From the NCBI GenBank assembly GCA_038258095.1, contig JBBSQE010000171.1, forward strand, positions 1 through 6,515: DNA of 6,515 nucleotides, written 5' to 3'. A program made the translations under genes and the position numbers. This document shows, piece after piece, positions 1 through 5,284 of this stretch. This DNA is from JBBSQE01 sp038258095 (GTDB taxonomy: Bacteria > Actinomycetota > Thermoleophilia > Solirubrobacterales > 70-9). Within the stretch, counting starts at the first letter, position 1. Each line of letters opens with the position of its first letter. Under the pieces are notes generated by a model, which was given only the letters and a program-made list of their open reading frames with translations, did no database searches and was not told the DNA's origin.

Positions 1-216
1 ACACAGGCGAGCCTGCAGTCGGGCATGGTCTACGGCTTCGCCGGCGCGATCGACGCCATCGCCTCCCGCATCCAGCGCGAGCTCGGAGAGGACGTCGCCT
101 TCATCGCGACCGGCGGCATGGCAAGCTCGATCACCCCGTTCTGCGACATGGTCGACGAAGTCGACGACCTCCTGACCCTGACCGGGCTACGTCTCATCTA
201 CCAGCTGAATGCCTGA
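1..216 (+). CDS. coaX: Type III pantothenate kinase, C-terminal fragment
   Basis: The reading frame is open from the first base of the window, so only the last 71 residues are seen and the start lies upstream. CoaX phosphorylates pantothenate with ATP, the first step of coenzyme A synthesis, in the cytosol. The visible part has the family's C-terminal signatures: LQSGMVYGFAG, where a helix follows the nucleotide-binding fold, the glycine-rich IATGGMASSI, and the closing segment LTLTGLRLIYQLN, close to the usual end of CoaX proteins (LTLxGLRxIYxxN). This is the acetate/sugar kinase-Hsc70-actin fold, unrelated to CoaA. The stop overlaps the dus start by 8 bp, so the two are probably co-transcribed and translationally coupled. 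coaX is also near dus and lysS in Firmicutes, which supports the call. Nothing looks damaged in the visible part. Confidence 0.93.
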   Translation, partial: TQASLQSGMVYGFAGAIDAIASRIQRELGEDVAFIATGGMASSITPFCDMVDEVDDLLTLTGLRLIYQLNA

Positions 217-1144
217 GCAAAGCCCCCAGCCCGAGCTCACCGAGCCGTTCTCGATCGGCGGCGTCGAGATCGCCAATCGCGTTCTGCTCGCTCCGCTGGC
301 CGGGATCGGCAACTGGTTCGTGCGGCTCCAGGCGAGGCGTCACGGCGCCGGCCTCGCGGTGTCGGAGATGGTGTCGAGCTTCGGCCTCCACCACCGCAAC
401 GAGCGCACGATGCGCGAGCTGCTGCGCATCCACCCCGACGAGCACCCGGTCTCGGTCCAGCTCTTCGGCCACGACGCCGACGTCATGCGTTCCGCCGCCG
501 AGGTGGTTGCGGGCGCGGGCGCTGACCTGATCGACATCAACATGGGCTGCCCGGTCCGCAAGGTCCTGAAGACCGGCGCGGGAGCCGCGCTGGTCGAGGA
601 CCCGGAGCTGGCGCTCGCGTTGCTTCGGGGCGCCCGGGAGGGGAGCGGCCTCCCGGTCACGGTCAAGGTCCGCTCAGGGCTCAAGCCGGGGGACAGGACC
701 GGCTATGACCTCGCTCGCGAGCTGACCGACCGGATCGACGTGCCGGTGATCATCTCCGGCGGGCTCAGCACCGCCGACGCCGCCCGCGAGGCCTACCGGC
801 GCTCGGGCGCAGCCGCCGTGATGATCGCCCGCGGCTCGCTCGGCTATCCCTGGGTGTTCGACGAGCTGACGGGTGGATCCGCCGCCGAGCCCGGGGCCGA
901 CGAGGTCGTCGCCGAGCTCCTCTGGGTCATCGACCGCGCCGAGGAGCACATGGGAGCGGACCGCGCTGGCCGCTACCTGCGCAAGTTCTATCCCTGGTAC
1001 CTGGAGCACCTGGACGTGGAACGCCCGGTGATCCAGGAGATGCAGACGACCGCCGGCCTTGACCGCGTCCGCGAGCTGATCGGCGCGGGCGCCGGAGCGG
1101 GCGCCGCAAGCGACGAGCGGGCGGCGGTGTCTTCATGGGGCTGA
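209..1144 (+). CDS. dus: tRNA-dihydrouridine synthase with an internal gap of about 30 residues
   Basis: A 311-aa FMN-dependent TIM-barrel enzyme of the Dus family, which reduces uridines in the tRNA D-loop using NADPH. Visible landmarks are the first barrel strand VLLAPLAG (res 26-32), GLAVSEMVSS (48-57), PVSVQLFG (80-87), the active-site loop NMGCPVRKV with catalytic Cys114, the FMN-binding strand TVKVRSG with Lys153, IISGG (181-185), and the phosphate-binding AAVMIARGSLGYPW (202-215). A C-terminal helical part follows, with RYLRKFYPWYLEH (255-267). Only 23 residues separate KVRSG from IISGG, against about 54 in E. coli DusB as I recall it. The missing piece normally carries barrel strand 6 with the HGR motif, which helps hold FMN. 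The gene therefore looks internally deleted in frame, and activity is doubtful. The ATG lies inside the end of coaX, and the 3' end overlaps the next start by 10 bp. The subfamily (DusA/B/C) is not assigned; it is nearest the DusB type. Confidence 0.88.
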   Translation: MPEQSPQPELTEPFSIGGVEIANRVLLAPLAGIGNWFVRLQARRHGAGLAVSEMVSSFGLHHRNERTMRELLRIHPDEHPVSVQLFGHDADVMRSAAEVVAGAGADLIDINMGCPVRKVLKTGAGAALVEDPELALALLRGAREGSGLPVTVKVRSGLKPGDRTGYDLARELTDRIDVPVIISGGLSTADAAREAYRRSGAAAVMIARGSLGYPWVFDELTGGSAAEPGADEVVAELLWVIDRAEEHMGADRAGRYLRKFYPWYLEHLDVERPVIQEMQTTAGLDRVRELIGAGAGAGAASDERAAVSSWG

Positions 1145-2010
1145 CCGAGCGGACCGAGGCCTGGCGGTCCGAGGGCGCGACCGAGGAGTTCCGCGAGTAC
1201 TCGATCCACGTCCACAACCGTGCGGGTGACGGGCCGCTCATCCTCCTCCTCCACGGCTTCCCGTCGAGCTCCTATGACTGGCGCGAGATCCTCGCGCTGG
1301 AGCCGCGCCGCGCCGCCCTTGCCTTCGACTTCCTCGGCTTCGGCCTCTCCGACAAGCCCCGCGATCACCCCTACACGCTCGCCTGGCAGGCGGATCTCGC
1401 CGAGGAGCTGGTTGCCCGCCACGGCGAGGGCCGGCCGGTTTTCATCTGCGCTCACGACATGGGGACGTCGGTCGCGACCGAACTGCTGGCGCGCGACATC
1501 TCCGGGGAGCTCGGGTTCGAGCTGGAGGGCGCATTCCTCTTCAACGGCTCGATGATTCTCGAGCTCTCCGAGCCCACCCTCGCCCAGCGGATGCTGCGCA
1601 GCCGCCTCGGTCCGGTCGCCGCCCGTCTCAGCTCCGAGCGCTTCTTCCGCCAGCAGTTCGCCTCGGTCTTCAGCCCCGAGCATCCGCTGAGCCCCGAGGA
1701 GGAGGCCGACCAGTGGTCGCTGATCACGGCCGCGGACGGGAACAGGCTCGGCCACCGCCTCGTCTCCTACATGGACGAGCGTGTCACCTACGCCGAGCGC
1801 TGGCACGGCGCCATCCGGGATTGGCCGGGGCAGCTGTCCTTTGCCTGGGGCATGCTCGACCCGGTCGCGACCCCGGCGGTGCTCGAAGGGCTGCAGGGGC
1901 TGCGTCCCGCCGCGCCCGTCACCGAGTTCGCCGACCTCGGCCACTATCCGCAGATCGAGGATGCGCAGCGGCTCACGGGGGCGCTGCGAAAGGCGCTCGC
2001 GGGCGGCTGA
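1135..2010 (+). CDS. MEST-like alpha/beta hydrolase with Asp nucleophile
   Basis: A 291-aa cytosolic alpha/beta hydrolase with no signal peptide. The oxyanion-hole motif HGFPSSSYDW is at res 40-49, followed by AFDFLGFGLSDKP (63-75). The nucleophile elbow is AHDMGTSVATELL with Asp108. A cap region covers about 135-225, the acid is in GMLDP (Asp242), and the catalytic histidine is in LGHYPQIED (His270). An aspartate nucleophile places it with the epoxide hydrolase/haloalkane dehalogenase branch. However, the residue after it is Met109, not the tryptophan used by dehalogenases to bind halide. The wording of several motifs (HGFPSSSYDW, DFLGFGLSDKP, HDxGxxVAxELL, LDPV, HYPQxED) closely follows the animal MEST/PEG1 family as I remember it. 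The substrate is unknown. The ATG overlaps the end of dus by 10 bp, so it is the third gene of the coaX operon, and translational coupling is likely. Confidence is high for the fold and low for function. Confidence 0.85.
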   Translation: MGLTERTEAWRSEGATEEFREYSIHVHNRAGDGPLILLLHGFPSSSYDWREILALEPRRAALAFDFLGFGLSDKPRDHPYTLAWQADLAEELVARHGEGRPVFICAHDMGTSVATELLARDISGELGFELEGAFLFNGSMILELSEPTLAQRMLRSRLGPVAARLSSERFFRQQFASVFSPEHPLSPEEEADQWSLITAADGNRLGHRLVSYMDERVTYAERWHGAIRDWPGQLSFAWGMLDPVATPAVLEGLQGLRPAAPVTEFADLGHYPQIEDAQRLTGALRKALAGG

Positions 2011-2014
2011 ACTG

Positions 2015-2030
2015 CGGCCGGCAGGGGCCG
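2015..2030 (+). terminator. Weak hairpin after the hydrolase gene
   Basis: CGGCC (2015-2019) pairs with GGCCG (2026-2030) around a six-base loop, five bases after the hydrolase stop codon. There is no T-tract. It may mark the end of the coaX operon but is short, and it sits directly before the proposed greA promoter. Confidence 0.25.
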
Positions 2031-2031
2031 G

Positions 2032-2059
2032 TTGGGCGGGAATGTCCTCTCGCTATACT
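2032..2059 (+). promoter_or_regulatory. Candidate greA promoter
   Basis: TTGGGC (2032-2037) and TATACT (2054-2059) are separated by 16 bp and resemble a housekeeping sigma -35/-10 pair. Transcription would begin near 2066, giving a leader of about 105 nt before the greA GTG. The nine bases GCTATACTG (2052-2060) recur exactly before clpC (5367-5375), which strengthens the call for both sites. Confidence 0.5.
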
Positions 2060-2116
2060 GCCGCGTTCATTGTTTGCGATTCGGCGTGCGAAAAGCGTCA
2101 TTTGCAGGCATTTCTA

Positions 2117-2143
2117 CCGGTCCGGGAGGCCGCCTCCCGCCGG
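2117..2143 (+). other. Stable hairpin in the greA leader
   Basis: CGGGAGG (2123-2129) and CCTCCCG (2133-2139) form a perfect seven-pair stem with a three-base loop. An outer CCGG/CCGG pairing (2117-2120 with 2140-2143) can extend it past a two-base bulge. The structure ends 27 nt before the greA start codon, upstream of the ribosome binding region. No T-tract follows, so it is not a typical intrinsic terminator. It could be an attenuator or an RNA-stability element; that is inference. Confidence 0.4.
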
Positions 2144-2170
2144 GCATTCGACAAGCGAGGTACGGGACGA

Positions 2171-2647
2171 GTGGCACGCGAAGCTGTAATCACCCCTTCA
2201 GGGCTCGAAAAGCTCAAGGAAGAGATCGAGCACCTGACGACCGAAAAGCGGCGCGAGGTCGCTGACCGGATCAAGGAGGCGCGCGAGTTCGGTGACATCT
2301 CCGAGAACGCCGAGTACGACGACGCCAAGAACGAGCAGGCCCTTTTGGAGGGCCGGATCGCCCAGCTCGAGGAGCGCCTGCGCCGCGCCACCGTCATCGA
2401 CGAATCGGACCTCGGCACCGACGAGGTCAGGGTCGGCTCGACCGTCCACGTCAAGGACCAGAAGTCCGGCGATTCCCAGAAATTCCAGATCGTCGGCTCG
2501 ACCGAGGCGAACCCGCTCGAGCACCGGCTCTCGAACGAGTCCCCGATCGGCAAGGCCCTGATCGGCCACAAGCGCAACGAGATCGTCACCGTCGACGTCC
2601 CGCGCGGGCCGAAGAAGAAGTTCAAGATCACCAAGATCGACACCTGA
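2171..2647 (+). CDS. greA: Transcription elongation factor GreA
   Basis: A 158-aa protein, the normal GreA length. GreA inserts its coiled coil into the secondary channel of RNA polymerase and stimulates cleavage of backtracked RNA, rescuing stalled complexes. The N-terminal coiled coil spans about res 10-75 and carries the tip loop FGDISENAEYDDAKNEQ (40-56), including Asp42 and Glu45, which match the catalytic acidic pair D41/E44 of E. coli GreA. The C-terminal FKBP-like domain (about 83-158) includes the VRVGSTVHV strand, the SNESPIGKALIGHK segment and a basic end (PRGPKKKFKI). The frame stays open upstream, but homology begins at VAREAVITPSGLEKL, so GTG 2171 is chosen. A weak purine-rich stretch (GCGAGG, 2155-2160) lies about 10 nt before it. 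It appears to be transcribed alone from its own promoter and to end at the hairpin 2704-2727. A 23-bp tandem duplication covers its last codons and stop. Confidence 0.95.
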   Translation: MAREAVITPSGLEKLKEEIEHLTTEKRREVADRIKEAREFGDISENAEYDDAKNEQALLEGRIAQLEERLRRATVIDESDLGTDEVRVGSTVHVKDQKSGDSQKFQIVGSTEANPLEHRLSNESPIGKALIGHKRNEIVTVDVPRGPKKKFKITKIDT

Positions 2648-2682
2648 GGCTTCGGCGAGTCGACATCTGAGGCTTCGGCAAG
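2637..2682 (+). repeat. 23-bp tandem duplication across the greA stop codon
   Basis: Positions 2637-2659 and 2660-2682 are adjacent copies of a 23-bp unit (starting TCGACA and ending GGCTTCGGCRAG) with two mismatches. The first copy carries the final greA residues and TGA; the second repeats them in non-coding DNA. It looks like a replication-slippage duplication. Confidence 0.85.
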
Positions 2683-2703
2683 CGGGTCCTGTCACATTCG
2701 ATC

Positions 2704-2727
2704 GCGCCCCGCGCTCCGGCGGGGCGC
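2704..2727 (+). terminator. Terminator-like hairpin downstream of greA
   Basis: GCGCCCCGC (2704-2712) and GCGGGGCGC (2719-2727) form a perfect nine-pair, nearly all-GC stem with a six-base loop. The hairpin lies 57 nt after the greA stop. No T-run follows, as is common for candidate terminators in high-GC actinobacteria. It could also protect the mRNA 3' end. Confidence 0.6.
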
Positions 2728-2758
2728 TCGGGCACCGACCAAATCGGCACCCCCGCGC

Positions 2759-2818
2759 GAGATGCGGCTCCGCGTCGTGAGATCGGTCCCGGCAGCGCGA
2801 GATGCCGCTGGGTATCGA
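2759..2818. repeat. Three degenerate 20-bp periodic units
   Basis: GAGAT recurs at 2759, 2779 and 2799, exactly 20 bp apart. The first and third units share GCGCGAGATGC exactly (2755-2765 and 2795-2805) and continue similarly (GGCTC versus CGCTG). The middle unit is weaker (GAGATCGGTCCC). The array ends two bases before the first 51-bp element. Its meaning is unknown and it may be chance. Confidence 0.3.
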
Positions 2819-2820
2819 CC

Positions 2821-2871
2821 TGGGAACGGTTGCGCCTATCTCAATCCGCGTGCCACCCGCAACCGTCCCCA
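2821..2871 (+). repeat. 51-bp element 1 with terminal inverted repeats
   Basis: It begins TGGGAACGGTTGCG (2821-2834) and ends with the near-perfect reverse complement (2858-2871, one mismatch), leaving a 23-nt centre. A second element of exactly the same length and ends lies 60 bp downstream. The paired, mirrored layout resembles REP/BIME-type intergenic repeats. No transposase is present in the window. Confidence 0.75.
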
Positions 2872-2892
2872 GACATATCCTGGGGACGGTTG
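2860..2892. repeat. Perfect 13-bp inverted repeat joining the two 51-bp elements
   Basis: CAACCGTCCCCAG (2860-2872) and CTGGGGACGGTTG (2880-2892) are exact reverse complements around the seven-base spacer ACATATC. As RNA this hairpin would compete with the hairpins formed inside each 51-bp element. There is no T-tract after it. Confidence 0.8.
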
Positions 2893-2931
2893 TCGATCGC
2901 CCGTGGTAGACGACACCGACAACCGTTCCCA
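2881..2931 (+). repeat. 51-bp element 2 with terminal inverted repeats
   Basis: It begins TGGGGACGGTTGTCG (2881-2895) and ends with its reverse complement (2917-2931), with one difference that would be a G-U pair in RNA. The centre differs completely from that of element 1 although the length is identical. Conserved ends around a divergent core suggest selection or mobilisation acting on the ends. Confidence 0.75.
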
Positions 2932-3020
2932 TGCTGGGTGAGCTACTCCTCGGCGGTGGGCAGCCGACCCGAGCCCAATGCGCCGTCCTTTTCGTGCCGG
3001 TGTCGCGTAACCCGCACGGG

Positions 3021-3026
3021 TAGGCT
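3021..3026 (+). promoter_or_regulatory. Possible -10 box of lysS, near-leaderless
   Basis: TAGGCT fits an actinobacterial -10 pattern (TANNNT) and lies eight bases before the lysS ATG, which would put the transcript start at or next to the start codon. No convincing -35 is seen at the expected distance. The only Shine-Dalgarno-like bases (GGGTAGG) overlap this box, which favours a leaderless message but does not prove it. Confidence 0.3.
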
Positions 3027-3034
3027 CGACGCCG

Positions 3035-4555
3035 ATGCCCGATCCTGAACAGAACGCCGAACAGAACGCCCCCGGCGGTCCTGCCGCCACGAGCGGCGAG
3101 CCCACCACCTCCGACCTCCTCCGCGAGCGCCGGGGCAAGCTCGAGCGCCTGCGTGAGGCGGGCATCGAGCCTTACCCGCATGACTTCGAGGGTCGGGAGG
3201 AGATCGCCGAGGTGCGGACAGCCCACGAGGGCCTGGCGCCGGGGATGGAGACGGACTCGCGGCACCGCGTGGCCGGCCGGATCATCGCCCGTCGCGGTCA
3301 CGGCAAGGCTGCGTTCCTCGACCTGCGCGACGCCGGCGGCCAGATCCAGCTTCACGCCCGTGAGGACGTCCTCGGCGAGGATGGGTTCGCGCTCCTCGTC
3401 CACCTCGACATCGGCGACATCATCGGCGTCGAGGGCACGGCGATGTCGACCCGACGCGGCGAGCTCTCCATCCAGGTGGACCGCTGGCGGCTCCTCTCCA
3501 AGAGCCTGCGCCCGCCGCCCGACAAGTTCCACGGCCTCGAGGACACCGAGACCCGGTTCCGCCGCCGTGAGCTGGACCTGATCGCTAACGACGACTCCCG
3601 CCGGACCTTCAGGATCCGCGCGAGGACGGTCTCCGAGGTCCGCCGCTTCCTGGACGACCGCGGCTTCGTCGAGGTCGAGACTCCGGTCCTTCAGCCGCTC
3701 TACGGCGGAGCCCTCGCCCGTCCCTTCACCACCCACCACAACGAGCTCGACCGCGACCTCTACCTGCGGATCGCGACGGAGCTGTATCTGAAGCGCTGCG
3801 TTGTCGGCGGGCTCGACCGCGTCTACGAGCTCGGCAAGGACTTTCGGAACGAGGGCGTGTCACCGAAGCACAATCCCGAGTTCACGATGGTCGAGTTCTA
3901 CGAGGCCTACGCGGACTACGAGGTCGTCGCGCACCGGTTGGAGCAGATGGTTTCCGAGGTTGCGCAGCGGGTCCTCGGCACGACGGTCGTGGAGCGCGAC
4001 GGCCGCGAGATCGACCTCGCGCCGCCGTGGCGCCGCATCACCTTGCGCGACGCGATCCGCGACAAGACCGGCGTCGACATCGCCGAGCATCCGACGCGGG
4101 AGGCCCTGGCCGAGGCGATCGGCGGCGACCTCGATCCCAGGGAGGGGTGGGGCAAGCTGGTTGACGGCCTCCTCTCCAAGCGCGTCGAGCCCGACCTGAT
4201 CGAGCCCACCTTCATCATGGATTATCCGGTCGAGCTCTCACCGTTCGCAAAGAAGCACCGTACCGAGGAGGGCCTGGTCGAGCGCTGGGAGGCGTTCGTC
4301 GGCGGGATGGAGATCGCCAATGCCTTCACCGAGCTGAACGATCCCGACGAGCAGCGCCGGCGCTTCACCCAGCAGGCCGAGGAGCTGGCTCGCGGGGACG
4401 AGGAGGCCGCCCAGTTCGACGAATCCTTCGTCGAGGCGCTCGAGCAGGGCATGCCGCCGACCGGCGGCTGCGGGCTTGGGATCGACCGCTTGGTGATGAT
4501 CCTCAGCGGTGCGCGGTCGGTGCGCGAGGTCGTGTTGTTCCCGGCGATGCGCTGA
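3035..4555 (+). CDS. lysS: Lysyl-tRNA synthetase, class II
   Basis: A 506-aa enzyme, about the length of E. coli LysS. It charges tRNA-Lys with lysine using ATP and acts as a cytosolic dimer. After a non-conserved N-terminus (res 1-25) there is a helical lead-in (DLLRERRGKLERLREAGIEP) and an OB-fold anticodon-binding domain (about 75-165, with VAGRIIARRGHGKAAFLDLRD). The class II catalytic core follows: motif 1 around RGFVEVETPVLQP, the substrate segment GGALARPFTTHHN, motif 2 KDFRNEGVSPKHNPEFT (Phe270-Arg271 to Phe283), the lysine-pocket stretch GGMEIANAFTELND, and motif 3 GGCGLGIDRLVM (477-488). All key motifs are intact. ATG 3035 is chosen because conserved sequence starts soon after it and it sits behind a possible -10 box. 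The N-terminus contains a 12-bp tandem repeat giving EQNAEQNA. It stands alone on its strand, convergent with the broken gene downstream. Confidence 0.96.
   Translation: MPDPEQNAEQNAPGGPAATSGEPTTSDLLRERRGKLERLREAGIEPYPHDFEGREEIAEVRTAHEGLAPGMETDSRHRVAGRIIARRGHGKAAFLDLRDAGGQIQLHAREDVLGEDGFALLVHLDIGDIIGVEGTAMSTRRGELSIQVDRWRLLSKSLRPPPDKFHGLEDTETRFRRRELDLIANDDSRRTFRIRARTVSEVRRFLDDRGFVEVETPVLQPLYGGALARPFTTHHNELDRDLYLRIATELYLKRCVVGGLDRVYELGKDFRNEGVSPKHNPEFTMVEFYEAYADYEVVAHRLEQMVSEVAQRVLGTTVVERDGREIDLAPPWRRITLRDAIRDKTGVDIAEHPTREALAEAIGGDLDPREGWGKLVDGLLSKRVEPDLIEPTFIMDYPVELSPFAKKHRTEEGLVERWEAFVGGMEIANAFTELNDPDEQRRRFTQQAEELARGDEEAAQFDESFVEALEQGMPPTGGCGLGIDRLVMILSGARSVREVVLFPAMR
3047..3070 (+). repeat. 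12-bp tandem repeat in the lysS N-terminus
   Basis: GAACAGAACGCC occurs twice in direct succession without mismatch and encodes two EQNA units in the non-conserved N-terminal tail of LysS. It keeps the frame. Confidence 0.9.
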
Positions 4556-4591
4556 CGGACCTGAGTCCGGCGATGCGCAGCCGGACCTGAC
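4540..4591 (+). repeat. 26-bp tandem duplication across the lysS stop codon
   Basis: Positions 4540-4565 and 4566-4591 are adjacent copies sharing CCGGCGATGCGC and CGGACCTGA, with four differences in 26 bases. The first copy includes the last lysS codons and the TGA. In the second copy the stop region reads CAGCC instead of CTGAC, which creates one arm of the hairpin at 4565-4586. Confidence 0.8.
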
Positions 4592-4597
4592 GTCAGG
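4565..4597. terminator. Shared terminator of lysS and the convergent gene
   Basis: GTCCGGC (4565-4571) and GCCGGAC (4580-4586) form a perfect seven-pair stem with an eight-base loop, ten bases after the lysS stop. Directly abutting it is the perfect 12-bp palindrome CCTGACGTCAGG (4586-4597), which contains the TGA stop codon of the minus-strand gene (4595-4593). Placed between convergent genes, the structure could end transcripts from both sides. No T-tract is present on either strand. Confidence 0.5.
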
Positions 4598-5284
4598 CGC
4601 GGGCCGTCGCCAGCTCGCCGGTGAGCCTTTGCCACATAGGCGTCGAGGCTCGTCGCCGAGATGCCGGGGGGCGATGTCTGCAGCTCGGTTCCGGCAACCG
4701 GGCCGCTGCGGCCGGCCACGAAGGCGATGCCGTCGGCGCGCTTGCTGCCGTCGCCGGTAAGGATCAGCGAGCCGGCCCGACCGCCGTCCCAACTGCCGGT
4801 CAGTACGCGCTCGGGCTTGAACGGGAGATCCGCCTCGGCGTGCTGCGCCGCGAACATGAGCGGGTCCTCCAGCGTCAGGCTGCGGTCCCTCACATACGCG
4901 CGGAAGAAAGCCTCCCGCGCGTACCGCGCCGATCCTCCGCGGTCGAGGTCGCGCAGGCCGGCGACGCCCGATCCGGGGCTCATCCCGCTCGTCTTGCCGT
5001 CGTAGGTGAGCGCGGGGAGGAAGCCGATGCTCTCCGGGATGCGGGTGACCACAACGGTCAGCGGGTGGTTGACCGAATGGTTGTCGGAGTCCGTCGTCGT
5101 GTATTGGAGGTGGGCGATCTCACCGCGCCCGCCCTCGGGGAGCTCGCCCCCGGCGCCGGCGCCGATCTCACCGGAGTCCCGCGTCAGGAACGACCTGCTC
5201 GGGCAGAGTCGGGTGCGGGGTGAACTCGAGCCCGCCCGCCGCGGCAAACCGCTGCATGGCGTCGCTGTCGCCGAGTGCGGTCAT
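4593..5284 (-). pseudogene. Conserved hypothetical protein broken by two frameshifts
   Basis: Read on the minus strand, three frames must be joined to give one sensible protein of about 229 aa. Residues 1-30 (MTALGDSDAMQRFAAAGG... LPEQ) run from 5284 to 5195. The main body (SFLTRDSGEIG..., through IAHLQYTTTDSDNHSVNH, VTRIPESIGFLPALTY and YAREAFFRAYVRDRSL, to DAYVAK) runs from 5193 to 4627. The end LTGELATARA with a TGA runs from 4625 to 4593. Each join needs one base to be skipped. Without the second shift the frame would continue as meaningless sequence antisense to lysS. It resembles an uncharacterised cytosolic family that I recall from Thermoleophilia; function is unknown, and no signal peptide or membrane helix is seen. 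AGAGG directly abuts ATG 5284, too close for a normal ribosome binding site, so Met10 (5257) is an alternative start. Either a true pseudogene or two indel errors. Confidence 0.6.

Noticed and set aside
988..1944. Minus-strand frame opposite the hydrolase gene
   Set aside because: It mirrors the codons of a clearly recognisable alpha/beta hydrolase; no independent support.
2821..2931. CRISPR array
   Set aside because: Only two units, with alternating orientation and a 9-bp gap between them; no regular repeat-spacer pattern and no cas genes.
2821..3034. T-box or lysine riboswitch controlling lysS
   Set aside because: No T-box sequence, specifier arrangement or lysine-riboswitch core could be recognised, and a promoter-like box lies directly before lysS.
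2198..3739. Long minus-strand open frame over greA, the intergenic region and lysS
   Set aside because: It is a codon-bias shadow of two certain genes; no domain or motif is recognisable.
4222..4592. Extension of the minus-strand frame across the lysS 3' end
   Set aside because: It is antisense to well-conserved lysS codons and has low-complexity Ser/Arg-rich composition; it arises only because of the frameshift near 4626.
4586..4597. TGACGTCA palindrome as a regulator binding site
   Set aside because: It sits between convergent genes at a terminator, where an operator is unlikely; it is better explained as part of the stop and terminator structure.
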